A stretch of DNA of 64,000 nucleotides from Fistulifera solaris. Lineage: Eukaryota; Bacillariophyta; Bacillariophyceae; Naviculales; Stauroneidaceae. Made by a program: the position numbers and the translations under genes. Shown here piece after piece: positions 1-9,266 of this stretch. Location of the stretch: positions 186,001 through 250,000 of the forward strand of contig AP026169.1 of NCBI GenBank assembly GCA_030295235.1, given 5' to 3'. The notes beneath the pieces are model-generated. The model was not told where the DNA came from. It saw nothing but the letters and a program-made list of their open reading frames with translations, and ran no database searches. Numbering within the stretch: the stretch's first letter is position 1; each line of letters begins with the position of its first letter.

Positions 1-948
1 AACTTGGCGAAGAAATAAAAGGATCCAGTTCTTGGGTAACTCGCAAAGTCGATGCTCTTTTCAGTCCGGTGTTACGCATGCTTGAACATAGCGACGAAGA
101 CGGTGGTGAGGTGGCGGTGCTCGGTCTCCCGCGCGTTCATTCGGAAGAGGAAGAACACAGTGACGACTGTAGCATTTCCATTCAAGGGCAAGAAATGCCC
201 GAGTCGGACGAATTCAATCCTTGGCAATTTATTCAGTCGTTGCCGCCTTATCAAGAAATCAGCTACCTTCGTCCGAGTGTATGCCTTCCGCCGAAAGACC
301 CGCAAGCGCCCCCGATCACCTTAGTGTTGGATCTGGATGAAACGCTGGTACACTGCAGTGTCGAACCCGTGGAAGATGCCGACTTGGTGTTTCCTGTTGA
401 TTTTCATGGGATCACATATCAAGTTCATGTCAAGAAGAGACCGTATTTGGAAACGTTCTTGGAGGCGTGCTGCGGAAAGTTCGAGGTTGTGTTGTTTACA
501 GCCAGTCAGAAAATTTATGCCAATGAGCTTCTTAACCGTATTGATCCTGGTGAGTCATTTGTGTTTGAGTTTAGTTTATAAGGTTGTATTTTGATTTCTC
601 ACGTTTTTGTTCTCTTAAGAAGGAAAATATATCCAACATCGGCTTTATCGTGACTCGTGTCTCCCGGTCGAAGGCAACTTCTTGAAAGATCTCACCGTCC
701 TTGGTCGAGATCTGGCACAGACCATTCTTGTCGATAACTCACCACATGCCTTTGGTTACCAAGTAGAGAATGGGATACCTATTGAGTCCTGGTTTGAAGA
801 CCCAGATGATCGCGAATTGATCAAATTGGAGCGTTTCTTGCGGCAGCACTGTCTTGACGTCCCGGACGTGCGCCCGATCCTCGACAAGAAATTTCAGTGC
901 CGTCGGCTGGTTAACGAAGCACCACCTATCTTATTCGGTGATGAGTAG
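1..948 (+). CDS. FCP1/SCP-like (NLI-interacting factor) phosphatase, 5' partial
   Basis: A HAD-superfamily protein phosphatase of the type that dephosphorylates the RNA polymerase II C-terminal tail or other phosphoserine targets. The frame is open to the left edge (first whole codon at base 3), so the N terminus lies outside the window. The catalytic motif DLDETLVHCS (bases about 331-360) carries the DxDxT nucleophile signature. Further on are the family's KKRPYLETFLEAC and VLFTASQKIYANELL blocks. An intron from 550 to 619 is inferred from GTGAGT and TTAAG borders; joining 549 to 620 gives DPEGKYIQHRLYRDSC, as expected for the family. The second exon holds LVDNSPHAFGYQ, the conserved DNSP motif. 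The stop is TAG at 946-948. An acidic and serine-rich stretch precedes the domain. An acceptor three bases later would also keep the frame. Family certain, exact subfamily not. Confidence 0.9.
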
Positions 949-1769
949 GCCATGTGAAAGTAATATAAAGATTTGTCGAAGCTTCCATATTCTTTGTTTG
1001 TGTTTGCTGATAGCTGATAGGAAATAAGAGCCTGTTTCCTGAAGATTGCTTGAGACATTCTCTGGTGTTAATTAAACTGTAAAAGAATTTGCACCCCGAA
1101 GTAATTCAGTATTCAGTACTGCTTCTTCATTTTTAGGAATCATCGGGATTGGAACTTGGACAGGTAAGTCCTAAAATGTACTTGGCCAGCACGACTACCA
1201 TCATCCTTGCTTGATTCATCGCCTCTTATGTCGTCAACTTGATAGCCGCCTTGTCCTTGCGATTATTCAATATGCTCACCTTGCTCTTATTCCTCCCGCA
1301 TGTCCATTGAGCTACCTGGTAACATCAGAGACGCTTTTCGTTCGCCTTAGACATGCAAGGTTAATTAAGGATGATGTTATTTATTGTTGTGTACGTAGGT
1401 CGCGACTCGCGAGCCATACTACCTAAAGCAATTATCGCTAAATACCGGTAAAATTTTTCGAATACTTAACCACTACGAAATACCATTTTCGGGTAATTAG
1501 CAATCTAAAACACAAAGACTTTTAAGTAGTTCTTGAATCATTGGCTTTTTATCGACAATGGAATCGCCGGACTTGTCACATTGGTGTAAATAAACGTCGC
1601 GGATGACGTTCGTCGTTATCTTGAAACTTGAAACTCGTCCCATCGTTTGCGACAACAAACAAGCACAACAAGAAACAACTTCCGTTTGCTTTCGCCATTG
1701 AAGACGATCAACTTGTCTGAAAATTGAAGTATTGTGTTTTGAGTTTCAGGCAACGTTGTCTATCTCATT
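949..1769. other. Intergenic region, no gene seen
   Basis: This 0.8-kb gap lies between two plus-strand genes. It holds only a short open stretch (1211-1426) without family features. I see no RNA gene or repeat. The last 200 bases are presumably promoter and 5' leader of the next gene. Confidence 0.5.
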
Positions 1770-2654
1770 ATGAGTGTCGCGTCCTACGCTCTAGCCAACC
1801 CTACAAAGGCCCTTTACGGTGCCCTCGCAACTTGGTGGTTTAGTGGTATCTTAGCCATTATTATTCCTCTTGTAAAGTGGAGACAATCTCGCGAGGCTTA
1901 TTATAACATGTTCGGTCGCTACATCGAGTACCAGAACGCACAACGTCAAGCGGAGCGTAACCAAAACCAAAACAATCAGATGTACAACTATAATGGGTAT
2001 ACGATGAAGAATTGCTCGTGGTGGCAATGGGGATGCCGAAGGCAGCAGTACAAATACCATCAGCAGTATTATCAGTACCTGCAGCAGAACGGGGACGCAC
2101 AAGCACAGCGCCGAGTCTATACCCCACGCTGGTACAATTTCCTGGGAGGAAAGATGCCCGAAGAGGATAATCGTCACCGTGAAGAAATGGGTTTCGAAGA
2201 GAACAGCGGGGGCGGTGTCAAATTTGTATACGCATGGTCACTCATCATGTTTGTAGCCTTGTTGCTGTATGCATCGTTTGTCATGTACCGGCAGTACCAG
2301 TTCAGGGACAAGTTGACGTTCAGCGTCGGCATGGTTTGGGTTCTTCTTCTGACCGTCTTCCAGTACAGTGTTCTCATGCTCGTTCTGGTGCCTCAAGGAG
2401 TTATTGAAACAGACGATCGAGATCTCGAAAACTTTGCTTATGGATGGTATGGGCAATTCCCCATCCTTCTTGCTTATTTCCAGTTTGCCGTAGCTTTATT
2501 TTCTGGGATCTCGTTGTTAGCACTCTCCGGCATTTTATCCTATGTGCAGCGCGTCAAATCCAGGTCCAGCTCTGTCACCGAAGTGATTCAGGATGTGTCC
2601 AAAGATGACAAGATGGGAAAAATCGCAGGCGATGGATACGATCGCTTGGCGTAA
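1770..2654 (+). CDS. Four-pass membrane protein, unknown
   Basis: An uninterrupted 294-residue frame with four hydrophobic segments, at about residues 22-37, 151-172, 183-207 and 228-256. Between the first two lies a long polar loop (residues 40-150) very rich in Gln, Asn and Tyr, with a short Trp/Cys patch (NCSWWQWGCR, 81-90). The C-terminal tail is charged and soluble. No catalytic motif or known transporter signature is visible, and I do not recognise the family. It resembles the many conserved but unnamed membrane proteins of diatoms. The start is the first ATG of the frame; the stop is TAA. Q/N-rich loops can self-associate, but that is only inference. Confidence 0.75.
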   Translation: MSVASYALANPTKALYGALATWWFSGILAIIIPLVKWRQSREAYYNMFGRYIEYQNAQRQAERNQNQNNQMYNYNGYTMKNCSWWQWGCRRQQYKYHQQYYQYLQQNGDAQAQRRVYTPRWYNFLGGKMPEEDNRHREEMGFEENSGGGVKFVYAWSLIMFVALLLYASFVMYRQYQFRDKLTFSVGMVWVLLLTVFQYSVLMLVLVPQGVIETDDRDLENFAYGWYGQFPILLAYFQFAVALFSGISLLALSGILSYVQRVKSRSSSVTEVIQDVSKDDKMGKIAGDGYDRLA

Positions 2655-2907
2655 TGAAATATTATTTGATGGTAGCACTAGTCAAGTTTTAAATTCGTTT
2701 GTTCGAGGTACTAAAACAAAGTGCACGATAGATATTGTGCAAATGTGGACGATGATAGTTCGTTGTCCTTCCAACCAACCTACGGCACTCCAATATAGGT
2801 GATACAGCTCACTTCGTGACTAGAGGTACAGTTTGAAGGTGACATGAAAAACAAGGATTACATAATTTTATGGTTCATAATGGCTTTTACTTACTTGTGT
2901 TCGTCGA

Positions 2908-3625
2908 TTAATACTCACTTAGAGAACGGGTACTAGACGAGGTTCTTGCTTGCAGTTGCAAACGCTGTTTTGACGCTGCAAGGTCTGAGAGGAAGACCAG
3001 TTCCTTCGAAGCGGTGTTCACGCGTGGATGTTGCAGTTGCATGAGAAGTTTGTTAATGTTGTCGGCGGTGAGAAGTTGTTGCCGCAATTGCAGATTTGGC
3101 ACAGATTTATCGTGAGCAAGACAGAAGTCACTAGCCCCTCGTTTGGATCGAAGTACCGCTTCCCTGAGCTGCGCGTTCTCTCTACGAGCAGCCTCAATTT
3201 GAGTCTCCAGCTTTGCTGCAGCACGACAACTTTCTTGATAGTCTTTCGATAGGGATGAAACGGTTTTCTATGCACGAATAAGAAGAGGATCGATTGGTTA
3301 GTACTGGTAGTGCGAATGCGGGAAAGGCCTTCTAGTTAATGGCATTCGCTTACCTGCAAGTCGGCAATGATCTCCTTGCGTCGCTGGCGAGACTGAAAAG
3401 CAGCAAGACGGTTTGCGGCACGTCTCGCCTTTTGCGGTCTGCTTCGGATACATTCCCTTTCTGAGCGGCCTCGAGCTTCGCTTCAAGGAGAGCCGTTTCA
3501 CACAGTGATCCTTTCTTCACCAATCGCCGTCCATCGGATCTGCGTCGATCCTCAACAACCGCCACACCACTTGGCTTTTCACTCGACTTGCATGAAGTTG
3601 ATTCAAAGTTTGCTGCAGTCGACAT
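2908..3625 (-). CDS. bZIP transcription factor, one apparent 1-base frame break
   Basis: The minus-strand product holds a bZIP basic region, NRLAAFQSRQRRKE, matching N-x7-R, and the first zipper Leu lies ten residues after that Arg, as expected. A second leucine follows one heptad later, then a long helical stretch (ETQIEAARRENAQLREAV) and a C-terminal helical tail. Exon 1 runs from ATG 3625 to 3354. An intron at 3353-3268 (GTAAGC...TAG) joins DLQ to KTV. Exon 2 ends with TAA at 2908. Exon 1 has a one-base frame break: its N-terminal part (MSTAANFES...) and the basic region lie in different frames. The probable point is the four-T run at 3430-3433. With one more base both exons are whole codons and the protein is 210 residues. 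An intron ending just before the basic region is possible but lacks a pyrimidine tract. Presumed nuclear DNA-binding dimer on ACGT-core sites. Confidence 0.82.
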
Positions 3626-4103
3626 TGTTTTCGAGAATGAAGAAGCCCCAAAGACGCAACGCAACAAGTGACATAAACCGATCGAGTTGGGTGTTTTATG
3701 CGCGTGTTGAGAGGTAGAAATCGGGTAAACGATCCAAGACCTCGCGTTAAAAGCCTACCAGATATCATGCAGGAATAATCCGGTCTTTGTCATGTTCAGT
3801 TTTCGCAATACGTACGATTTTTACGTAAGGCGCACGTAGGATTATACAAGTTCCGAGACAAAATTTCTGGGTTTCCCATACAGTATTTCTGTTGCATCAC
3901 ACCAACTTCTGGCGGAGTTTCGTCAAAATTGGCCACTATACATCGAAATGTACAAATTACCAGTGAAAAGGCTAGACGTCGATGATGCAATGATGCATGA
4001 TGCCTGATGCCTGTTTGGATTGTACTATTTGGGAAATTGTGCTGGATGCGTTCGTGATGCATTTGCGTGCATTGTAAAACTGGCGGTGATCGGCGACCTT
4101 TGC

Positions 4104-4186
4104 AAGGGAAGGACGTTAAAATTCTGCCTCCCAGTACAAGATTCTACGTAGCGTGTACGACGAGGCAGAATTTTAACGCCGTTCCC
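4104..4186. repeat. Fold-back inverted repeat (hairpin)
   Basis: Two perfect 17-base arms, CGTTAAAATTCTGCCTC at 4114-4130 and its reverse complement at 4162-4178, flank a 31-base loop. Outside the arms, GGGAAGGA and CCGTTCCC extend the pairing with two mismatches. The structure could be a small fold-back transposon remnant or an RNA hairpin. No target-site duplication was recognised. Confidence 0.75.
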
Positions 4187-4449
4187 ATACACTACAAGTA
4201 CATCGTGTTGCATGTGCTCTTGGAAGGTTAAGGGTCACGTGATTCAATTATCGAATCCATTCATGAATTGTTCTCATTATTACGTAGTATTATTTATTGA
4301 GAACTCCGTCCTGATTATGATTTGTTAGACAGCGCATTACCAGGTACTCGTCGTCATTTTTATTCATTCCTTGTGAGTCAAGTCAACTTTTGGTTTTTTT
4401 AATACTCCGAGTAACTGATTAATAAAAACTATCCTAAAATTGTTTTTAT

Positions 4450-4598
4450 TCCCTGATTTCCTTAAGTCAGAATGCAATTTTGACATTCGGACTGCTTTTT
4501 TCATTGTGCATTTTCTTTTTCTCACAAATTGTTCAAGCTGGCCCCGTGCTGAGTACGCTCTAGCTACTAGTGCTACCAGGCAGTAAAGGGCGAGTCCA
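4450..4598 (+). repeat. Copy of a degenerate dispersed repeat
   Basis: Words such as TTCCTTAAGTCAG, TTGACATTCGGACTG and CTAGCTACTAGTGCTA occur here in the same order as similar words at 28522-28680 (TTCCTAACGTCAG, TTGACATTCGACTG, CTAGCTCTAGTGCTA). The copies are strongly diverged. No coding capacity is seen. Confidence 0.5.
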
Positions 4599-4863
4599 TC
4601 ATCCGTTTCACCATTCGTCACGATTTTGATGCGTGATGCACGCAGCGCATAAGTATGACGAATGACGACTTCTCTGTAGGGCTACGGCGTAGATTTCTAG
4701 AAAGACAGCGTTGAACTTAGTGTGTAACTATGTCTTCTTAAAAAAACCGGATCTCATCAGTCCTGTTTTTCAACATCTTCAGTTTTTAAATTAAATCTAA
4801 AAATCTCAGCACTATCTTCCGCTATTGGTGTGTGACGAACGAAGCCTTTAGTTACCATACCCC

Positions 4864-7140
4864 TCAAGCTAAGTAATTGTAGCGATTTCGGTCCTTCGAA
4901 TCTCTTTCCATATATTCTCGTTCAATCAATGACTCTATTCGGCTCTTAACATCAGCGGCTTGAGCAGGAAACTTTACTTGTTCCATGACTTGAGGGATCA
5001 GCTGCTGATGCAACACGGTCTTGCGCGCCTTGAGAATACGAACCAGGACGGCGTCAATCAAGTAAAGCCGATCACGAGAGACTGTTTCAACAGTTTTTTC
5101 GCGCTCTTCTTTGGTCTCTTTCATCATAATATTCTGAATGCGAATTCGACGCTGGTTCGAAACGAAGGCTGCTTGAACAAAAAATTCATCTTCGTCTTGG
5201 ACTGTCATGCGCGGCTTCTTTTTTCCGTCGGGGTCCAGTTTCCGTAAGATACGCGTGCCCTCCTTTCCCAAAGCAAGAGATTGTAAGATACGCTCCATTT
5301 CGTCGCGATCTTCTAATCCAATTGCTTGCATCAGACCCGTCAGTGTCCACTTCGTTTCGGCGTCCTTGAATTGGATCAAGACAAGCGCTTGAAGCAGGCT
5401 GACATTCAGTTCGTAGGGTTTCGAAAATCCGTTTGTTTTGACAAGACAATTGCCTAGAGCGTATTGCCATGCAATCCGGCGGCCGTGGCACTTCTTTTTA
5501 TAAAAGGCATCAAACGAATTTTGGCGCACGAGTAGACTAGATGGAAGTTGTAAAGTTTGGTACTGGGGATACACAGGCCAGTACCCTGTAGTGAGAATCT
5601 GAACTTCCATTTCCACCTTGTTGTCTTGTGAAGCATTTTGTTCGGCAGCCTGCTTGTAAACCAACATGTGTTCTCTACTTAAATCAATATCTTGGAACAT
5701 TCCTTCCATTTTGGAGGTATAGCCCGCTCCACATTCCGCCTTAAGAAATGAGCAAACCTGTTTCTCAATGTCCATGCTGACAACTTTGTTCCATAGCAAT
5801 CGCTTTGCCAGATCACGCTTGTAGAAGGCTTCAAAGATGTCTTTGGCTTGCAGCGGAACGAAGATTCCTGTGACGACGCTGCTCAACCAGTCGGCTGGCT
5901 GCACATCCAACTTCTTTGCAGACTTAAGAATTTGATCGAGATATTTTGCCAAAGGTTCGGCAAGAGACTCCTCACTATTGACCACTTCTTCCCACACGCT
6001 CTTTAGAGTGATCACCTCTCCAGCTCCGGGCAATCTCGCAATCGTTTGCTTAACAATACTTTGCAGTGCCAACAGATCCGCAACAGATTGACTTCGTCGT
6101 AAACCTTCTTGCTTCACAAACGATGCTATCACTTGAGCCACCTTGGCGTGCCCTGAGGGTAATCTACCAGATAACAACCAGAGTTGTGTCAGCGGCACGG
6201 AGGTTGCTGATGTAACAAGTTCTTGCTGCAGAAAAGGTTGCCAGAATCGCTCCTGAGTCAGCAGTCCGTCTAAAATCAATGGCTGCGTGATGCATGTATC
6301 CAGGACGTGACCAAGCCATTGCACGGGCAACCAAGGCCAACTGGGGATGACACTGAATTGTTGATGTGTCCAAGCAATGAACTGAGCGGCTGCTCCTTGA
6401 CTATTGGAGGAAAAGGACTCCCAAACTTCCTTGCTGGTCCGTTCCCAGTACTCGTGCAGGTCTGATTCAATGGGAAGACTCGGTAACACTTGCAGATCTT
6501 GCCACATGTACCAGATGCTTTGTAGTACCGGTGTGCCGGTGGCGGTCTTCCAATCCTGATAAATCCAAACCTGAAACCATTCTTGATAAATAGTTTTCAA
6601 GTAAAATTGAAGCTGTTCCGCAAAGGCTGCAAGACCCGCCGTCCAAAGAGTTTGTGCGTGCGCCGAGACAGGCACGGCCGTTGTCCCATTCCATCCGTGT
6701 GTTCGATCCAGAGGAAGTAACACGTGCTGGCAGCACAACAAGTATTCCGTATAAATCCGGTAGAGTTCCGGAATAATGTGCAAAAGAGGTCCCTGTCCTA
6801 GGCCGCTGTGCGGTAGCACAATGCGGACCGCTTGTTTCATTGATTGAATCCAGTCTTCGTAAAGACGGGGACCGTACTGGTGTCGCACCAAAGTCACCAC
6901 CGACGTGTACGCATTTTGCAAGCTCAAATCGGTCTGCTTTTCGTTTTTCTGTCCTTTATACTCCGACAATTGTCGATTTAATATCTCTAGCGTCCCGTCC
7001 AGTAGTTCTTTTACGGTTTGTTCGTAATAATTGTCGGGCAGGGAAGGAGGCTTGGAGAACGGACGAATGACTATCTTGTTCATTTTTGCCTTGTTGCGGC
7101 TCGTTGCTGCGGCGTGCTGATGCATCAAATTGCGGGACAT
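4864..7140 (-). CDS. CUL4: Cullin-4-type scaffold of a ubiquitin ligase
   Basis: A single 758-residue frame with the full cullin layout: N-terminal cullin repeats, the cullin-homology block (KDIFEAFYKRDLAKRLL and GYTSKMEGMFQDIDLS) and a C-terminal winged helix ending in YLA. The neddylation site is Lys704 in LVRILKARK, by comparison with RIMK in known cullins. The N-terminal VIRPFSKPPSLPDNY block resembles CUL4 (PxLPDNY) more than CUL1 or CUL3, so CUL4 is the best assignment. CUL4 joins RBX1 to DDB1-DCAF substrate receptors in nuclear DNA repair and chromatin control. The start ATG is followed by a short basic leader. No intron or frame break is seen in 2.3 kb, in contrast to several neighbours. 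Confidence 0.92.
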   Translation of the reverse strand: MSRNLMHQHAAATSRNKAKMNKIVIRPFSKPPSLPDNYYEQTVKELLDGTLEILNRQLSEYKGQKNEKQTDLSLQNAYTSVVTLVRHQYGPRLYEDWIQSMKQAVRIVLPHSGLGQGPLLHIIPELYRIYTEYLLCCQHVLLPLDRTHGWNGTTAVPVSAHAQTLWTAGLAAFAEQLQFYLKTIYQEWFQVWIYQDWKTATGTPVLQSIWYMWQDLQVLPSLPIESDLHEYWERTSKEVWESFSSNSQGAAAQFIAWTHQQFSVIPSWPWLPVQWLGHVLDTCITQPLILDGLLTQERFWQPFLQQELVTSATSVPLTQLWLLSGRLPSGHAKVAQVIASFVKQEGLRRSQSVADLLALQSIVKQTIARLPGAGEVITLKSVWEEVVNSEESLAEPLAKYLDQILKSAKKLDVQPADWLSSVVTGIFVPLQAKDIFEAFYKRDLAKRLLWNKVVSMDIEKQVCSFLKAECGAGYTSKMEGMFQDIDLSREHMLVYKQAAEQNASQDNKVEMEVQILTTGYWPVYPQYQTLQLPSSLLVRQNSFDAFYKKKCHGRRIAWQYALGNCLVKTNGFSKPYELNVSLLQALVLIQFKDAETKWTLTGLMQAIGLEDRDEMERILQSLALGKEGTRILRKLDPDGKKKPRMTVQDEDEFFVQAAFVSNQRRIRIQNIMMKETKEEREKTVETVSRDRLYLIDAVLVRILKARKTVLHQQLIPQVMEQVKFPAQAADVKSRIESLIEREYMERDSKDRNRYNYLA

Positions 7141-7662
7141 ACTAACTGTAAATTACTTTTTCAATGCAGTGCTGGACGAGGGTGGAAACGGCGGTCAAAG
7201 CTAAGAATGATTAACAAAGACATTGTCACCAATTGCGTTGTGATAAAATTGTCACGTGTCGAAAACAAGACATGGAGGAGCGCGGTGTTCTACACGCTGA
7301 TGGAGTGTATATAGTCAAAACGTCCTCACTCCTCACCCATTACTTGGGCGTTGGGCGAGGCGCGAGCGCGAGCAAAACTCGCTAGTCTACGTAAACCGGG
7401 ACTCAGGTTCGCCTATCGCCTTGACTAATGCCTCGTTACAAATACTCATTACTCACTACAGTGAACGCGAACCTTTGGTGCACGAGCAGCTCTAGAACCT
7501 CTAAAACAAGCTATTTAAGAGAATCTAGAAGAGTTTACCCCACTGTAGTAAGTTTGAGATGTGCCTTCCATCGAAAGGGTCAAAGTCTACAATCTCGTCG
7601 AACCCACAAGACAAGCCACAACCATAAAAAAATACAGTGATTTGCTCTAGGTGATAATAACA
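7141..7662. other. Intergenic region upstream of cullin-4
   Basis: This 0.5-kb gap must hold the cullin-4 promoter and the 3' end of the thioesterase gene. TACGTA words occur near 7388. I see no coding sequence, RNA gene or repeat. Confidence 0.4.
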
Positions 7663-8292
7663 TTACGCTCCGCGCTTCTCGTCATCTAATGCAGCAACGT
7701 GTCGAAATTGATCTTCCAACTCGGCATATTTCTCCAGCAAACTTTCAATGGCATCGTCGCTAACATTGGGCATGATCAGTTTGTCTACCACAGTCTCATC
7801 CATTTCACACAGATCGACAAACAGGTGACGCGGATTTATTACCGTTCGTCCCTGAACTGCCATGCCGCGAATGAGGACTTGCGCTAAGATACGATCTTGT
7901 CCTTGGGTAGGATACCGAAAATTTTGCATGATCCAGATGTTGTTGTTATCATCCAAGCCGGCCACGGTTGTTTCAATTTGAAAACGACAGAAAACAGGGC
8001 GAATTTCACGGCGGTACCGAACTGCTGAGCCTGCGACCAAGAAAGCGATATTATTTTTCATCATGGCAGAGAGTAAGCCATTGTGGGAGGTCATTTCCCA
8101 TCGCGCTAGTTCGGCATGACTGAGATAAGCTGCATTATTCAGATGACCCAAGTAATCGACGTCAAAAAGACCAGCTCGAGCTGTGTAGATGTGGGCATCA
8201 GTCAAGCCAACGTTCCGTTCGGGAGAAGATTGGCGTTTCACCAGACCTTTTACGAGCGAAAACAAAACCCGTGGAGTGTGTATCAATCCCAT
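7663..8292 (-). CDS. THEM6-like hotdog-fold thioesterase
   Basis: A 209-residue frame with the 4HBT/THEM6 signature DVDYLGHLNNAAYL (residues about 44-57), in which the Asp and the following HLNN form the hotdog active-site region. RYRREIRPVFCRFQIET matches the central strand of the family, where the RR.I.P pattern is typical. The family acts on acyl-CoA or related thioesters, but the substrate of THEM6-type proteins is poorly known. The N terminus is hydrophobic and basic (MGLIHTPRVLFSLVKGLVKR) and could be a membrane anchor or an organelle presequence. The frame is intact. The gene is transcribed toward cullin-4. Confidence 0.85.
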   Translation of the reverse strand: MGLIHTPRVLFSLVKGLVKRQSSPERNVGLTDAHIYTARAGLFDVDYLGHLNNAAYLSHAELARWEMTSHNGLLSAMMKNNIAFLVAGSAVRYRREIRPVFCRFQIETTVAGLDDNNNIWIMQNFRYPTQGQDRILAQVLIRGMAVQGRTVINPRHLFVDLCEMDETVVDKLIMPNVSDDAIESLLEKYAELEDQFRHVAALDDEKRGA

Positions 8293-9266
8293 GCTACTCG
8301 GTTTGACCTCTTCAACACTAAAATGATGCGAGATTTATGGTGTGGTTCGACTTTCTTGTGTTTATGGATGTCCGAAAAGATCTCCTTCACGACAATTTTG
8401 TTCTGTTCCATCGGTTTCTTCTTTTGCCTCTCGGAATGGCGCTTCGGGACTCAAATGGTTTGTGTCTTGTTTTATCCTTCCTCCGGGTCTCTGACGCCGT
8501 CGTTGGAGGTTGGAGGTTTATTAAAGGCAAAAAACTGTACAATCCCTAATACCAAGAAAAGTTTCAAGTGTCTACTCTCTATTCCACAGATCATATTTGC
8601 TTAGACCTCAAAACTTTATCGCACACTTTGGTGTACGATATTATGCAGGAAGGACAGCCAGTGAACTGTGACGAACGTTAGACGCACGTCCGTCGAGCCC
8701 TCTCTTTCTACTTTCAACTATGACATTGCCTTCCCCGCACCACATTTCTACAGCAATGTAAAGCTGTAACGAAGATTAGTGTGTAGAAGATAGTAGAAAT
8801 TCTACCCTCGCCACTGTTAATAGGCAGCTGCCACATCTTGCCCTTTGGTTTGCTGCCCTCCACTTTGTGAGACGACGACGAAGGTGGAGGCGGAGGTCAC
8901 TCTTGTCGATCGTATGGACCCGCGAAAGTGCTTCATCTGCTTGTGAAAGTTGTTGCTTGAATCATCAATTCATTTGTATCGGTATGTCAAGTTTTTTCAG
9001 AGTTATCGCAATGTTTTTAGAACGGAATCGCAAAGTGAGGGATTTTGACCGAATTGTGGGTAGAATACCAGGTCGCGGCGTCGCGGACTTGTGTCTTGTG
9101 TACTTTTCTACGTAGGCTTCTACGGGGCAGCGCACCGCGATACGTCGATTTTTCGTGTTTCCGCTCACAATCTCACCTTTCGATTTCGATTCATCTTACA
9201 CACGTCAACTATCTTTCCTATCTCTGTATACAGACTGCTTTTACATTAGAAGCATATTAGTGCACC
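8293..9266. other. Divergent intergenic region
   Basis: About 1 kb lies between two divergently transcribed genes, so both promoters should be here. A palindromic CTACGTAG-like word occurs near 9108. Open stretches on both strands show no family similarity. No RNA gene or repeat seen. Confidence 0.4.

Larger units (their letters stand above)
3626..4863. other. Intergenic region with repeats
   Basis: This gap of 1.24 kb separates the bZIP gene from cullin-4; both lie on the minus strand. I see no gene. It contains a fold-back inverted repeat (4104-4186), a short copy of a sequence also found at the condensin 3' end (4320-4339), and a degenerate dispersed repeat (4450-4598). GATGC words recur around 3980-4060. 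Confidence 0.5.

Noticed and set aside
1211-1426. Open frame in the first intergenic gap
   Set aside because: Short, no family motif, unusual composition and no splice partner.
3354-3500. An extra intron in place of a frame break in the bZIP gene
   Set aside because: Possible borders exist but without a pyrimidine tract, and it would remove a coding-looking helix; a single-base run error is simpler.
8116-8604. Plus-strand frame overlapping the thioesterase
   Set aside because: Overlaps the 5' half of a clear minus-strand gene and has no family features.
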